NCBI RefSeq assembly: GCF_018449575.1 | Contig: NZ_JAAVUT010000003.1 | Coordinates: 404,993-468,992, forward strand | Direction of reading: 5' to 3' | DNA length: 64,000 nucleotides | DNA from: Sodalis sp. dw_96 | GTDB taxonomy: Bacteria; Pseudomonadota; Gammaproteobacteria; Enterobacterales; Enterobacteriaceae | Shown here: in pieces, positions 47,204-56,880 of the stretch | Layout of the letters: each line of letters starts with the position of its first letter | How positions within the stretch are numbered: the first letter of the stretch is position 1 | Program-made: the position numbers and the translations under genes | Notes under the pieces: model-generated | Databases searched by the model: none | What the model was told of the DNA's origin: nothing | Seen by the model: only the letters and a program-made list of their open reading frames with translations

Positions 47204-48852
47204 TATCTGATGCGGTGAGGTTGTAATGCCTCGGCACCCAGGGTGCGTTTTTTGTATTCCTCGTATTCGGTAAAGTTGCCTTCGAAGAATTCAATCTTGC
47301 CCTCATCCTGGTAATCGATGATATGGGTGGCGACCCGATCGAGGAACCAGCGGTCATGGGAAATCACCAGGGCGCAGCCGGGGAACTCCAGCAGGGCATT
47401 TTCCAGCGCGCGCAGGGTTTCCACGTCCAGGTCGTTGGTGGGTTCGTCCAGCAGCAGCATATTGCCGCCCACCTGCAGCAGCTTGGCTAAATGCACCCGG
47501 CCGCGTTCGCCGCCGGACAGCTCGCCGATGCGTTTGCCTTGATCAATCCCTTTGAAATTAAACCGGCCGACATAAGCGCGGCTCGGCAGCTCGAAATTGC
47601 CGATACGCATGATGTCCTGGCCCCCCGAGACTTCTTCCCATACCGTTTTGCTGTTGTCCATGCTGTCACGGAACTGGTCCACCGAGGCCAGTACCACGGT
47701 ATCGCCGAGGGTCACGGAGCCGCTGTCAGGTTGTTCCTTGCCGGACAGGATGCGGAACAGCGTGGATTTACCCGCGCCGTTCGGCCCGATAATGCCGACA
47801 ATGGCCCCTTTGGGCACCGAAAACGATAAATCGTCAATCAGCAGCCGATCGCCGTAGGATTTCCTGAGATTTTGCACTTCCAGCACTTTATCCCCCAGGC
47901 GCGGGCCGGGTGGAATAAACAGTTCGCTGGTTTCGTTGCGTTTCTGGTACTCCACGCTGTTGAGCTCTTCGAAACGCGCCAGGCGCGCTTTGCCTTTGGA
48001 CTGGCGGCCCTTTGCGTTGGAGCGGACCCATTCGAGCTCTTTCTCGATGGATTTGCGGCGCGCGGCTTCCGATGAGGCTTCCTGCGCCAGGCGCTGATCC
48101 TTCTGTTCCAGCCAGGAAGAGTAGTTACCTTCCCAGGGGATGCCTTCGCCGCGATCCAGCTCCAGTATCCAGCCGGCGACGTTGTCCAGGAAATAGCGGT
48201 CATGGGTAATCGCGACCACCGTGCCTTCATAGTCATGCAGGAACCGTTCAAGCCAGGCTACCGACTCGGCATCAAGATGGTTGGTGGGTTCGTCCAGCAA
48301 GAGCATGTCCGGTTTTTCCAGCAGCAGCCGGCAGATGGCGACGCGACGCCGCTCGCCGCCGGAGAGCGTGCCGATTTTGGCATCCCAGGGCGGCAGGCGA
48401 AGGGCGTCGGCGGCGCGTTCAAGCTGGTTATCCAGATTATGGCCGTCATGGGCCTGGATAATGGCTTCCAGTTCTCCCTGCTCTTTCGCCAGTTTGTCGA
48501 AATCCGCATCCGGCTCCGCATAAGCGGTGTACACCTCATCCAGACGGTTCAGGGCATTTTTCACCTCTTTAACCGCCGCCTCGATTTCTTCCCGCACGGT
48601 CTTTTCCAGATCGAGCTGCGGTTCCTGCGACAGATAACCTATATTGATGCCCGCCTGGGGCCGGGCTTCACCTTCAATGTCAGTATCGATACCCGCCATA
48701 ATGCGCAACAAGGTGGATTTACCCGCGCCGTTCAAACCCAGCACGCCGATTTTGGCCCCCGGGAAGAAGCTTAGCGAGATATCTTTAAGAATATGGCGCT
48801 TCGGCGGAACGATTTTGCCGACGCGGTGCATGGTATAGACGTATTGAGCCAC
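47188..48852 (-). CDS. ettA: Energy-dependent translational throttle protein EttA (ABC-F)
   Basis: ABC-F ATPase that gates the ribosome entry into elongation according to energy charge. Two ATP-binding domains with GLNGAGKST and GPNGAGKST, two LSGGE signatures and an inserted arm domain are visible. A GTG at 48852 (VAQYVYTMHRVG) with AAAGAGG 11 bases upstream gives 554 residues and matches the E. coli start; an ATG twelve codons upstream would start at the edge of an ERIC copy and is less likely. Confidence 0.96.
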   Translation of the reverse strand: MAQYVYTMHRVGKIVPPKRHILKDISLSFFPGAKIGVLGLNGAGKSTLLRIMAGIDTDIEGEARPQAGINIGYLSQEPQLDLEKTVREEIEAAVKEVKNALNRLDEVYTAYAEPDADFDKLAKEQGELEAIIQAHDGHNLDNQLERAADALRLPPWDAKIGTLSGGERRRVAICRLLLEKPDMLLLDEPTNHLDAESVAWLERFLHDYEGTVVAITHDRYFLDNVAGWILELDRGEGIPWEGNYSSWLEQKDQRLAQEASSEAARRKSIEKELEWVRSNAKGRQSKGKARLARFEELNSVEYQKRNETSELFIPPGPRLGDKVLEVQNLRKSYGDRLLIDDLSFSVPKGAIVGIIGPNGAGKSTLFRILSGKEQPDSGSVTLGDTVVLASVDQFRDSMDNSKTVWEEVSGGQDIMRIGNFELPSRAYVGRFNFKGIDQGKRIGELSGGERGRVHLAKLLQVGGNMLLLDEPTNDLDVETLRALENALLEFPGCALVISHDRWFLDRVATHIIDYQDEGKIEFFEGNFTEYEEYKKRTLGAEALQPHRIRYKKMA

Positions 48853-48886
48853 GTTGTTATAAGCCTCTTTCACTCTGGGTTTATCC

Positions 48887-48942
48887 ATACCCGTCCTACT
48901 TCAGGTTGCCGCCTTCCCGCAACTCGAATTATTCAGGGTATA
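48887..48942 (-). repeat. ERIC element, short copy upstream of ettA
   Basis: ATACCCGTCCTACTTCAGGTT and CAACTCGAATTATTCAGGGTATA (each in part) are ERIC ends; the core is deleted. At 56 bases it is close in size to the copy in the pnp leader. It lies directly upstream of the ettA GTG and in the ettA leader. Confidence 0.8.
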
Positions 48943-49045
48943 AGCCCGCTGCTTATGCGGGGCATGTTTGTGGCAGTTTAGCCGGTTTCAAGGCGCGATC
49001 CCAGCGATCCTCGTCCTTTAGCACAGGGAGTCCGCTATAACTGCC

Positions 49046-50698
49046 TCAAAACGGGAAAAAACGCAGGGATAACATGAAGCTATGTATAACTCGCCTATGG
49101 CGGCAAATAATTATTATAGAAATAATAAACAATGAAATAATACTTATCACCATCGGCGCCACGACAATGTTTTGTTGATAGAGCAGGCTGACGCGGTGCT
49201 CGCCGGCAGTGAGTTTCACTCCCACCAAACCGTTATCCAGACGGGTGATATCGGTTTTTTTATCATCCACCATCAGAGAGTAGCCGGCGTACATGATGTA
49301 AGGCAACGTCACGATTTGCTCCCCCCGCACCGTTATGACCATGTCCGGGTAGCCGTCGGTAAATCCGCTGGGGGTTATGGCCGCATTGTTATTGGCGAAA
49401 TAGGCGAAGTCATTGTTGTAGAGGTGGGCATAGTTATCCTTACGGATATTGCTGTTATTAAGATAATCATCCCACAGTCCCATATAGTCCAGGCTGGTAT
49501 GACGCTCGGTAAGAGCATGCTTCATCGGGAAAAACATGCTGGCGATGCATAATGCCGCCACGGACAGGATAATCCATGGCTTGCGTTGCCACATGCCGGC
49601 CAGCATTCCCGCGCTAAACAGGGCGATGATCGCCGTGGCGCAAGAAAGCAAACGCCAGGGGAATTGCATGATTTTCAGGAAAGAGAAACGATCCGGCAGT
49701 AAATACCAGGGCAGCAGGTGGGTTGCGGCCAGGATAAAAAACAGGGCTACCGCGATCATCTTTTTTGCCATGGCCGAACGGCCGTAACGTAGATAAAAGA
49801 GTGATATAATGAGTTGAATAACGCCGACGGATAAATACATGCCGTGATTGGATACGCCGTATTCCGACGGCAAGGAAAACAGGTTTTCCAGAATACCGCT
49901 GCTGAATCTGAAGACATCTTCATAACTGAGTAATTTTGCGTGGGTGGCGAAAATATCCGAATGTCGCATGTGATATAACAGCGGTATCCAATAAAATGCG
50001 CTTAACGCCAGGAAGCAAATCAGGGATTCCAAAAAGAATCTGATATTAATCTGCGTAATGAGCTTTTTGGCATTAATAACAAAAAACAGCAAAAAGAAAA
50101 TAGCGGTAACGATCAGGCTGGGTATATTGGCCAAGCCAATGGCCAGCGCGCTGAAGGGGATCAGCCAGATATCCCTGCGGTCCCCCAGGAGTGAACTGCA
50201 TCCCCTGAGAAACAAGGGCATGAAGGCCATGGCCAGCATTTCTCCCAGAGCAAATCTGACAAAAATATTGGTTAAAAAATATCCCGACGTGATAAACAGG
50301 ATGGTACATAGATACCCGGCCGCGGAAGAGGCATGTTGCCTCTTACCCGCATAATAGGCGCAGACAAACGCGATTATATAAATAATAAAAAGCACGATTT
50401 TCATCTGTACAATGCTGTCGGCGCTATTAAAGGTAATGATTCTAACCAGCAGAAACAGAAAAGAGCTTAAGGGAGGATAAAATAGCTGCCAAGAGTAGCC
50501 GAATTGCCCCGGCATCCAGTAATTAAACAAGGGAGGGAATTGCTGTGCATCCAGTTCCTGGTTTAATGAAATCAATCTTTGAAAATGTGCCAGCCAGTCA
50601 TGGCCGCTCCAGATTCCATTTTGCAACAGGGCATAACAAAGTATAAAAAATATGAGCAAATTGAGTATAATAAGAGCAAGGTCGTTTTTACTTTTCAT
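49046..50698 (-). CDS. YfhO/GT-C-like multipass membrane protein, probable sugar transferase for surface glycans
   Basis: 550 residues with about twelve hydrophobic helices and a C-terminal soluble portion (about 440-520) having a beta-rich, YfhO-like character (for example VGVKLTAGEHRVSLLYQQ). The first outer loop contains GHDWLAHFQRL, where a catalytic Asp is typical of GT-C polyprenyl-phosphate-sugar transferases. It follows a GtrB-like gene in the same direction 46 bases away, which suggests it uses the polyprenyl-linked sugar made there. ATG preceded by AAGG. AT-rich base use compared with ettA and slt suggests acquisition. Acceptor not known. Confidence 0.72.
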   Translation of the reverse strand: MKSKNDLALIILNLLIFFILCYALLQNGIWSGHDWLAHFQRLISLNQELDAQQFPPLFNYWMPGQFGYSWQLFYPPLSSFLFLLVRIITFNSADSIVQMKIVLFIIYIIAFVCAYYAGKRQHASSAAGYLCTILFITSGYFLTNIFVRFALGEMLAMAFMPLFLRGCSSLLGDRRDIWLIPFSALAIGLANIPSLIVTAIFFLLFFVINAKKLITQINIRFFLESLICFLALSAFYWIPLLYHMRHSDIFATHAKLLSYEDVFRFSSGILENLFSLPSEYGVSNHGMYLSVGVIQLIISLFYLRYGRSAMAKKMIAVALFFILAATHLLPWYLLPDRFSFLKIMQFPWRLLSCATAIIALFSAGMLAGMWQRKPWIILSVAALCIASMFFPMKHALTERHTSLDYMGLWDDYLNNSNIRKDNYAHLYNNDFAYFANNNAAITPSGFTDGYPDMVITVRGEQIVTLPYIMYAGYSLMVDDKKTDITRLDNGLVGVKLTAGEHRVSLLYQQNIVVAPMVISIISLFIISIIIICRHRRVIHSFMLSLRFFPF

Positions 50699-50744
50699 GT
50701 AACGTTACCTTCTGGCGGAACCGGTCATCATCAAAACAGTTTTT

Positions 50745-51701
50745 TTAGTTTTGCTCATGGTTACTTAAATGTTTTCTGCTGCCATTAGGGAGTCTTTTGA
50801 GGATATATCTCGGCCTTCTTTTGCTCTCGATATAGATTCTGCCGATATATTCGCCGAGCACGCCGATACCAATCAACTGTACCCCGCCCAAAAAAAGTAT
50901 CGCCGTCATGATGGACGGATAACCCGGCACCGGGTTGCCGCGGATTAATTTGTCGATAACCATCCATATTGCATAACATAACGCCAGCGAGGCCACGCCC
51001 AGCCCGAGGTAGGTCCAGATGCGCAGCGGCACGGTGGAGAAGCTGGTAATGCCTTCAAGGGCCAGGTTCCATAACTTCCAGCCGTTGAACTTGGACGAGC
51101 CGGCCACGCGGGGAGCGCGGACATATTCCACCACCGCCACGGTGCCCCCCACCCAGGAAAGTATGCCTTTCATGAACAGGTTGCGCTCCGGCAGTAGTTT
51201 GATATCGTTCACTATTTCACGAGACATTAAGCGAAAGTCGCCGACGTTTTCTTCAATTTTCGGCGTGCTGATCTTGTTGTGCAATTTATAGAACCACTCG
51301 GCGGAGGTCCGTTTAAGAGGGCCGTCGCTGGATCTGTCTTTGCGTTTCGCCAACACGATATCCGCCCCCGACCGCCACTTCTGAATCATTTCGGGGATGA
51401 TTTCTATGGGGTCTTGCAAATCGACATCGAGGGGGATGACCGCATCGCCGGTGGCGTATTCAAGCCCGGCAAAAAGTGCGGGCTCTTTACCAAAATTGCG
51501 GGTGAAGTTTAATAGCACGACATTTTTATCGTTACTGGCCAGGTCTTCTATAATCTCCGCTGTTTTATCCTTACTGCCGTCATTGATAAAGACTATTTCC
51601 ACTTCATATTGTTGCAAAGGTTCAAACTGTCTAACGGTCTGATAAAAAATCCGGACCGTCTCCGCCTCGTTGAACACGGGGACCACTAAAGAAATTCTCA
51701 C
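50745..51701 (-). CDS. GtrB-like polyprenyl-phosphate glycosyltransferase (GT2)
   Basis: Transfers a sugar (usually glucose) from a nucleotide donor to undecaprenyl phosphate at the cytoplasmic side. 318 residues: VVPVFNE at the start, NDGS at 40-43, catalytic DVDLQD at 92-97, then two C-terminal membrane helices (about 230-255 and 265-290) and the conserved tail [17 protein letters not shown] (in part). Starts at GTG. The usual small flippase gene gtrA is not adjacent. It forms an insertion with the membrane protein between ettA and slt, which are neighbours in E. coli. Confidence 0.9.
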   Translation of the reverse strand: MRISLVVPVFNEAETVRIFYQTVRQFEPLQQYEVEIVFINDGSKDKTAEIIEDLASNDKNVVLLNFTRNFGKEPALFAGLEYATGDAVIPLDVDLQDPIEIIPEMIQKWRSGADIVLAKRKDRSSDGPLKRTSAEWFYKLHNKISTPKIEENVGDFRLMSREIVNDIKLLPERNLFMKGILSWVGGTVAVVEYVRAPRVAGSSKFNGWKLWNLALEGITSFSTVPLRIWTYLGLGVASLALCYAIWMVIDKLIRGNPVPGYPSIMTAILFLGGVQLIGIGVLGEYIGRIYIESKRRPRYILKRLPNGSRKHLSNHEQN

Positions 51702-51737
51702 TCTTCACTGACCTTGGTAGATAATGCTTGGATACGA

Positions 51738-51757
51738 GAATCCGCTAAAGCGGATTC
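51738..51757. promoter_or_regulatory. Nine-base inverted repeat upstream of the gtrB-like gene
   Basis: GAATCCGCT and AGCGGATTC stand two bases apart, 37 bases upstream of the GTG start on the minus strand. It could be a protein-binding operator or a leader hairpin. No known regulator consensus was recognised. Confidence 0.4.
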
Positions 51758-52113
51758 AAACCAGAGAAAATAATAGACAACAGCCGGCAAATAAGTCCCC
51801 GGGTCCACCCCCTAATCCAGCCATGGCTCACGCGTTTTGAGAATATAGTCATTAATCGGCAATCTTACTGAGATCCAGGCCGTGCATTGATGATAATACC
51901 GGTGCGGTATCGGTTTGGCGCATCGCGGAGGGGAAAATCAATGGAAACCAGGGGATAGCGTGCCCGGCCGTTAAAATAACGCGACTGCCGCTGGCGTAGA
52001 CCGGGCCGCTTAGCTAGCATGGTGGCTATATCGGTATCTTGTCATTGTCCGGCCGGTTTGGCCGGCGCCCGGTGTCGGGCGGGAATGAAGATTTTTTTGA
52101 GGAAAGAGAGGAA
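51758..52113. other. Spacer between the glycosyltransferase insertion and slt
   Basis: About 355 bases without a supported gene. Short open frames on the minus strand around 51815-51925 have no good start and no family resemblance. It ends with the slt leader, which includes GAGAGG before the ATG. The inverted pair CCGGCC/GGCCGG near 52050-52067 may form a small hairpin. Confidence 0.4.
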
Positions 52114-54042
52114 ATGGTCAAGGTGGACAGATGGCGATACATTAGCGCGGTTGTATGCCTGGTGGCGGTATCCGGCTTCGCGCGGGCGGATTCAATTGAC
52201 GCGCAGCGTCAGCGCTATCTACAGGTTAAGCAGGCATGGGACGGTAATCAAATGGATGTGGTATCGCAACTGATGCCGACCTTGCGTGATTATCCCCTTT
52301 ATCCTTATCTGGAATACCGGGCGCTTACGCAAGATTTGTCCCAGGCGGATTTAGGTGAGGTCAAATCCTTTATCGATGCCAATCCCACTTTACCGCCGGC
52401 CCGTTCCCTGGCCCCCCGTTTCGTTAATGAATTGGCCCGGCGTCAGGACTGGCAAAGCCTGCTGGTGTTCAGCCCGCAGCCGCCCAAACCCATGGCCGCG
52501 CGGTGTAATTATTATTATGCCAAATGGGCCACCGGCGATTCGCAGACGGCATGGGACGGTGCCAAAGATTTGTGGCTCAATGGTCATTCGCTGCCTGACA
52601 GCTGCAATAAGCTGTTCGGTGTCTGGGATCAGGCCGGCCAGCGAGGGCCGTTGGCGACGCTAGAGCGCATGCGGCTGGCGATGCAGGAAGGCAATACCGG
52701 ACTGGTGAATTACCTGTCCAAGCAACTGCCCATCGAGTACCAAACCATGGGTGCGGCGCTGGCGTCGCTGCAGGATAATCCGGCCACTCTGGAAGGATTT
52801 GCCCGCAGCGTGGGACCCACCGATTTGACCCGTCAGGCCACCCTGATCTCCTTTGCCCGCTTGGCCCGCGACGATGTGGACAACGCCCGTTCCATGTTGC
52901 CTACCCTGGTGCGTCTGCAAAAGATGGATCCCGATCAGCAACTGGAGATGGAGGAGAGCGTCGCCTGGCGGCTGATGGGCGGCGATGCGACCCCGGAGCA
53001 GGCCAGATGGCGTGATAATGTCATCTTACGCGGTCATTCAACGGCACTGCTGGAGCGCCGTATTCGCATGTCGTTGGGGCAAGGCGATCAACAGGGTGTT
53101 GTGGCATGGCTGGGGCGTTTGCCGGATGATGCCGGCCAGAAGGACGAGTGGCGTTACTGGCGGGCCTCGATATTACTCGATGAGGGTCGCCGTGGCGAGG
53201 GCGAACCCATTCTGCGGGCATTGATGCAGGAACGGGGGTTTTATCCCATGGTGGCGGCGCAAAAGCTCGGGGTGAATTATGTTATTAATGTAGCCCAGGC
53301 GGTGATGCCGGATCCGGCGCTGCTGCGGCGGCCTGAAATTGCCCGGGTGCGTGAATTGATGTATTGGAATATGGACAACCTGGCCAGGAACGAATGGGGC
53401 ACGCTGGTGGCAAGCCTGAGTCCGATGCAGCAAGAAGGGCTGGCGCGTTATGCGTTTTTGCAGCAGTGGCCGGACATGAGCGTGCAGGCCACCATCGTCG
53501 GGAAACTCTGGGATCATCTGGAGGAGCGTTTTCCCCTGGCCTGGAGCAATGAATTCCGGCAATCCACCGAAGATAAAGGCATCAGCCAGAGCTATGCCAT
53601 GGCCATCGCCCGCCAGGAGAGCGCCTGGAATCCCAAGGCGCAGTCGCCGGTGGGTGCGGCGGGGCTGATGCAGCTGATGCCGGTTACCGCCAAGCATACC
53701 GCCCAGATGTTTAATATCGCCAGTTATACCAATCCAAGCCAGCTGCTGGATCCGCAGACCAATATCAATCTGGGCACCACCTATCTGGAGTATGTCTATC
53801 AGATGTTCGGCCGCAACCGTATCCTGTCCAGTGCCGCCTATAATGCCGGCCCGGGGCGGGTAACCACCTGGTTGGACAGCAGCGCCGGGCGTATCGACGC
53901 GGTGGCGTTCATTGAGAGTATTCCTTTTTCGGAAACCCGGGGTTATGTGAAAAATGTGCTGGCCTATGATGTTTTTTACCGCTATTTCCTGCGGCAGCCG
54001 GCAAAGGTACTGACCGATGCCGAGTGGGAACGGCGCTACTGA
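52114..54042 (+). CDS. slt: Soluble lytic murein transglycosylase Slt70
   Basis: Periplasmic enzyme cleaving peptidoglycan to 1,6-anhydro products. 642 residues (E. coli 645) with a signal peptide (1-25, ending FARA), a long alpha-superhelical U-domain, and the C-terminal SLT domain with catalytic Glu502 in MAIARQESAWNP, followed by GLMQLMP and AYNAGPGRV. GAGAGG precedes ATG 52114; an upstream in-frame extension to 52039 breaks the signal peptide and is rejected. Confidence 0.97.
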   Translation: MVKVDRWRYISAVVCLVAVSGFARADSIDAQRQRYLQVKQAWDGNQMDVVSQLMPTLRDYPLYPYLEYRALTQDLSQADLGEVKSFIDANPTLPPARSLAPRFVNELARRQDWQSLLVFSPQPPKPMAARCNYYYAKWATGDSQTAWDGAKDLWLNGHSLPDSCNKLFGVWDQAGQRGPLATLERMRLAMQEGNTGLVNYLSKQLPIEYQTMGAALASLQDNPATLEGFARSVGPTDLTRQATLISFARLARDDVDNARSMLPTLVRLQKMDPDQQLEMEESVAWRLMGGDATPEQARWRDNVILRGHSTALLERRIRMSLGQGDQQGVVAWLGRLPDDAGQKDEWRYWRASILLDEGRRGEGEPILRALMQERGFYPMVAAQKLGVNYVINVAQAVMPDPALLRRPEIARVRELMYWNMDNLARNEWGTLVASLSPMQQEGLARYAFLQQWPDMSVQATIVGKLWDHLEERFPLAWSNEFRQSTEDKGISQSYAMAIARQESAWNPKAQSPVGAAGLMQLMPVTAKHTAQMFNIASYTNPSQLLDPQTNINLGTTYLEYVYQMFGRNRILSSAAYNAGPGRVTTWLDSSAGRIDAVAFIESIPFSETRGYVKNVLAYDVFYRYFLRQPAKVLTDAEWERRY

Positions 54043-54068
54043 ATCGCTCAAAAATAGGATAGACTGCT

Positions 54069-54086
54069 GTACTCGTTAACGGGTAT
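54069..54086 (+). promoter_or_regulatory. TrpR operator upstream of trpR
   Basis: GTACTCGTTAACGGGTAT matches the trp operator core GTACTAGTTAACTAGTAC at 13 or more of 18 positions, and lies 12 bases ahead of the trpR start. TrpR autoregulation is known in E. coli. Confidence 0.7.
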
Positions 54087-54097
54087 GGCGGTGCGAC

Positions 54098-54427
54098 ATG
54101 ATTGATACAATTAATTCCGATTCCGTCGGTCCGGATCGGCGGGATACCGACTGGCAGCATTTCGCCGCATTGCTGGGACAGGCTTTTGCCGATGGGGTGC
54201 ATGTGCCGTTATTGCAGCTCATGTTAACCGCGGACGAGCGGGAGGCGATAGGCATGCGCATCCGCATCGTCCGGGCGCTGCTGGCGGGGGAAAAGAGCCA
54301 GAGGGAGCTGAAAAGCGAGTTGGGTACCGGTATTGCCACCATTACCCGCGGTTCCAACAGCCTGAAAGCGGCGTCGCCCGAATTGATAGGCTGGCTGAAA
54401 CGGCATTTGGTCGACGTGCCGCAATAG
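54098..54427 (+). CDS. trpR: Trp operon repressor TrpR
   Basis: Tryptophan-activated dimeric repressor. The 109 residues contain the helical core with [17 protein letters not shown] (in part) and the DNA-reading helix-turn-helix [22 protein letters not shown] in part ([10 protein letters not shown]). Located between slt and yjjX as in E. coli. Confidence 0.97.
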   Translation: MIDTINSDSVGPDRRDTDWQHFAALLGQAFADGVHVPLLQLMLTADEREAIGMRIRIVRALLAGEKSQRELKSELGTGIATITRGSNSLKAASPELIGWLKRHLVDVPQ

Positions 54428-54444
54428 CGTGAACCTGTGGTAGC

Positions 54445-54540
54445 GGAATCATGCCGGACTTGATTACCGTCATAGCCGCCGGAGTGAGGTGCCGGAATCA
54501 TGCCGGACCTGATTACCGTCATAGCCACCGGATTGGGGTG
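54445..54540. repeat. 48-bp tandem repeat, two copies, between trpR and yjjX
   Basis: The sequence starting GGAATCATGCCGGAC at 54445 recurs at 54493 with few changes (for example CTTG/CCTG, GCCGCC/GCCACC). It lies between the convergent ends of trpR and yjjX and does not encode a recognised protein. Confidence 0.85.
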
Positions 54541-54549
54541 CCGGGGCCG

Positions 54550-55086
54550 TTACTCCGTATGGTGACCGCGGGCTTGGTAAATCTCATTGTGAAACGGGAC
54601 CAGCGCGAGTATCAAGGCCTGATAATAGACGCTGCTGCGGGTCAGTTTTCCGGCGGTAAACACGCCGATAGCGCCGCCTTGACGTTTTATATCCTTTATT
54701 CCGGTTAATCTCGCCATTTCCTGCCCCAATTCTCGCCCCTCGGTGATTCCCTGTAATATACTTTCTGGTAATATTAAACTGGCAGAGCGCGATTCGCCCC
54801 GCAAATGCGTATTTTCGATCACCATCCAGGCAAAGGTCATATTATCTTCAATACCCGCCTCCACGCCGACCCAGAAATCCGCTTCGGGACAGACCTGACG
54901 AGCAGCCATTACCCGGTTGCGCGCGCCGCTGCGCGTCTCGAGATTGCCCATGGGTTGGGAAGGCACGCCGCTATCGACATCTATTCCCTCCACCCGGCAG
55001 CTTTCAAGCCCGTAGGTGTCGTTGAATGCTTGGGCAATGGCATCGATTTTCGCCGGATTAGTAGTAGCAGCTACAACATGAAACAT
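54550..55086 (-). CDS. yjjX: Inosine/xanthosine triphosphatase YjjX
   Basis: House-cleaning NTPase that hydrolyses ITP and XTP. 178 residues from [17 protein letters not shown], with [20 protein letters not shown] (in part), VGVEAGIED and [13 protein letters not shown] as family segments. An in-frame extension upstream of the ATG would run into gpmB and is rejected. Confidence 0.96.
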   Translation of the reverse strand: MFHVVAATTNPAKIDAIAQAFNDTYGLESCRVEGIDVDSGVPSQPMGNLETRSGARNRVMAARQVCPEADFWVGVEAGIEDNMTFAWMVIENTHLRGESRSASLILPESILQGITEGRELGQEMARLTGIKDIKRQGGAIGVFTAGKLTRSSVYYQALILALVPFHNEIYQARGHHTE

Positions 55087-55136
55087 ATTGTTCTTATCAC
55101 TCCAGTCGTTTTCACGCAGTATAACGGAAAAACACC

Positions 55137-55784
55137 ATGTTACAGGTCTATCTTGTTCGCCATGGCGAAACAGAATGGAATGCCTTGCGCCGAATTCAAG
55201 GGCAATCCGACAGTACATTAACCGCCAATGGCGAACGGCAGGCACGGCAAGTCGCTGAGCGCGCTAAGTTATTAGGTATCACCCATATTATCAGCAGCGA
55301 CCTTGGCCGTACACGCCATACCGCCGAAATCATCGCCCGGGCTTGTCATTGCGAGGTCTTGCTGGAACCGCGTTTGCGTGAACTGGACATGGGGGTATTG
55401 GAAATGCGCGACATCGATACCCTGACCGCGGAAGAAGAGGGCTGGCGCAAACAGCTGGTGGACGGTACGCCGGGGGGGCGCATTCCCCAGGGCGAATCCA
55501 TGACCGAACTGTCGCTGCGGATGCAGGCGGTATTGGACGGCTGCCGGGATTTAGCGCAAGGCAGCATACCTTTGCTCGTGAGCCACGGCATGGCGCTGGG
55601 TTGTCTTATCAGTACCGTGCTAGGGCTGCCCCCCTATGCGGAACGCCGGCTGCGGTTGCGCAACTGCTCGCTCTCGCGCATGGATTTTCAACAGAGCCCG
55701 TGGCTGGCTCCCGGCTGGGTGGTGGAAACCGCGGGCGATGTCTCGCACCTGGACAGGCCCGCGCTGGATGAGGTTCAGCGTTAA
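55137..55784 (+). CDS. gpmB: Histidine-phosphatase-family protein GpmB (YtjC)
   Basis: 215 residues, equal to E. coli GpmB. The catalytic His9 lies in [10 protein letters not shown], a second conserved His in [10 protein letters not shown]. Despite the name, E. coli GpmB does not seem to act as a glycolytic mutase; the true substrate is uncertain. The stop overlaps the end of rob by four bases, on opposite strands. Confidence 0.95.
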   Translation: MLQVYLVRHGETEWNALRRIQGQSDSTLTANGERQARQVAERAKLLGITHIISSDLGRTRHTAEIIARACHCEVLLEPRLRELDMGVLEMRDIDTLTAEEEGWRKQLVDGTPGGRIPQGESMTELSLRMQAVLDGCRDLAQGSIPLLVSHGMALGCLISTVLGLPPYAERRLRLRNCSLSRMDFQQSPWLAPGWVVETAGDVSHLDRPALDEVQR

Positions 55785-56650
55785 CGCCGGACCGGAATCA
55801 GATACTCGCAGCGAATCGAGAGGGGCCTTGGCGCGTCGGGTGCGCGTTCTTGCGGATAGAACCGCTCAATGTCATGGCCTTTGCGCCGGGTCATTCGAAG
55901 CGTCGGCAGGCAGGTGCCGTATAATGCCAAAATAAAGTTTTGCAAACCGTCCGCCGGCCCTTCATAAATGAACTGGGCATAGTCGCCGCCCTCCAGATCG
56001 ATGGGCTGCCCGCTCAGTACGTTTCCCGACACGTCCTGTGGCTCGATGGCGGTGGTGTACAGCACCTCTTGTTCATCATCCTTTTCATGGCTGGGACGGG
56101 AATGGTGCAATCCATATAATATTGGCGGAATGTATTTCGCCTCTCCCAGATATTGCCGCCAAAAGTGGATGCGCAGCTCGCTGCGAAAGGAGCTGATTTG
56201 CTCCAGGGTACAGGAGTAGCTCTGGGTCATTCCCACCAAATGCATCGGCGGCAAGGTAATGAACTCCGGCGTGGGCATCTCATATTTTTCCAGCCTGATG
56301 GGGGGGCGAATGCCGCTGGAATCCCACTCTTCCGAACGGCGATACAATGCCGGCGTTTGGGTAAACTGTTTCTTAAACGCCCGGGTAAAGGTTTGCTGCG
56401 AATCGAAGCGATACTGCAGGGCAATATCCAGAATCGGCCGGCTGGTAAGACGCAAAGCGACCGCCGCTTTGGATAATCTGCGGGCCCTGATATACGCACC
56501 GATGGCATGACCTGTCACTTCTTTGAACATCCGCTGCAAATGCCATTTGGAATAGCCCGCTTTTGCGGCGACATTGTCCAGGGATAACGGCTGGTCCAAA
56601 TGCCCCTCCAGCCAGCTTAACAGATCACGAATTATACCGGCTTGATCCAT
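55781..56650 (-). CDS. rob: Right origin-binding transcription regulator Rob (AraC family)
   Basis: AraC/XylS-type activator of the mar/sox/rob regulon. At 289 residues it matches E. coli. The N-terminal DNA-binding domain has two helix-turn-helix units (LDNVAAKAGYSKWHLQRMFK and DIALQYRFDSQQTFTRAFKK, each 20 residues), and the C-terminal half is a GyrI-like ligand domain. Convergent with gpmB. Confidence 0.96.
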   Translation of the reverse strand: MDQAGIIRDLLSWLEGHLDQPLSLDNVAAKAGYSKWHLQRMFKEVTGHAIGAYIRARRLSKAAVALRLTSRPILDIALQYRFDSQQTFTRAFKKQFTQTPALYRRSEEWDSSGIRPPIRLEKYEMPTPEFITLPPMHLVGMTQSYSCTLEQISSFRSELRIHFWRQYLGEAKYIPPILYGLHHSRPSHEKDDEQEVLYTTAIEPQDVSGNVLSGQPIDLEGGDYAQFIYEGPADGLQNFILALYGTCLPTLRMTRRKGHDIERFYPQERAPDAPRPLSIRCEYLIPVRR

Positions 56651-56670
56651 AGATCATCCTCAAAAGCGTT

Positions 56671-56719
56671 TATACCCTTCATCCTCCGGGTTGCCGCAAC
56701 TCGGAATCAATAGGGTTTA
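56671..56719. repeat. Short, degenerate ERIC-like repeat between rob and creA
   Basis: TATACCCTTC, then GGGTTGCCGCAACTCGGAATC and TAGGGTTTA resemble both ends of ERIC. The core is missing and both ends are mutated. It lies in the divergent rob/creA promoter region. Confidence 0.5.
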
Positions 56720-56880
56720 GGGCGAGAAAATTAAAAAGTTGACGCATGATACCAATTTTTTTGCTCATAGATCGTCAAAGATTTATTAGCTTATTATTCC
56801 GAGCCATGATAGCTGTACTGTGGCAATGTCAAAAAAGCCTGCCAAAGGGCATCATCAATCAGACAAAGAAGTCTAATTCC

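Noticed and set aside
51811..51930. Possible gtrA remnant on the minus strand upstream of the GtrB-like gene
   Set aside because: Short frames read through by eye show no GtrA-like hydrophobic helices or conserved residues.
54451..54708. 85-codon plus-strand frame after trpR
   Set aside because: It consists of the 48-bp tandem repeat and antisense yjjX sequence; no family resemblance.
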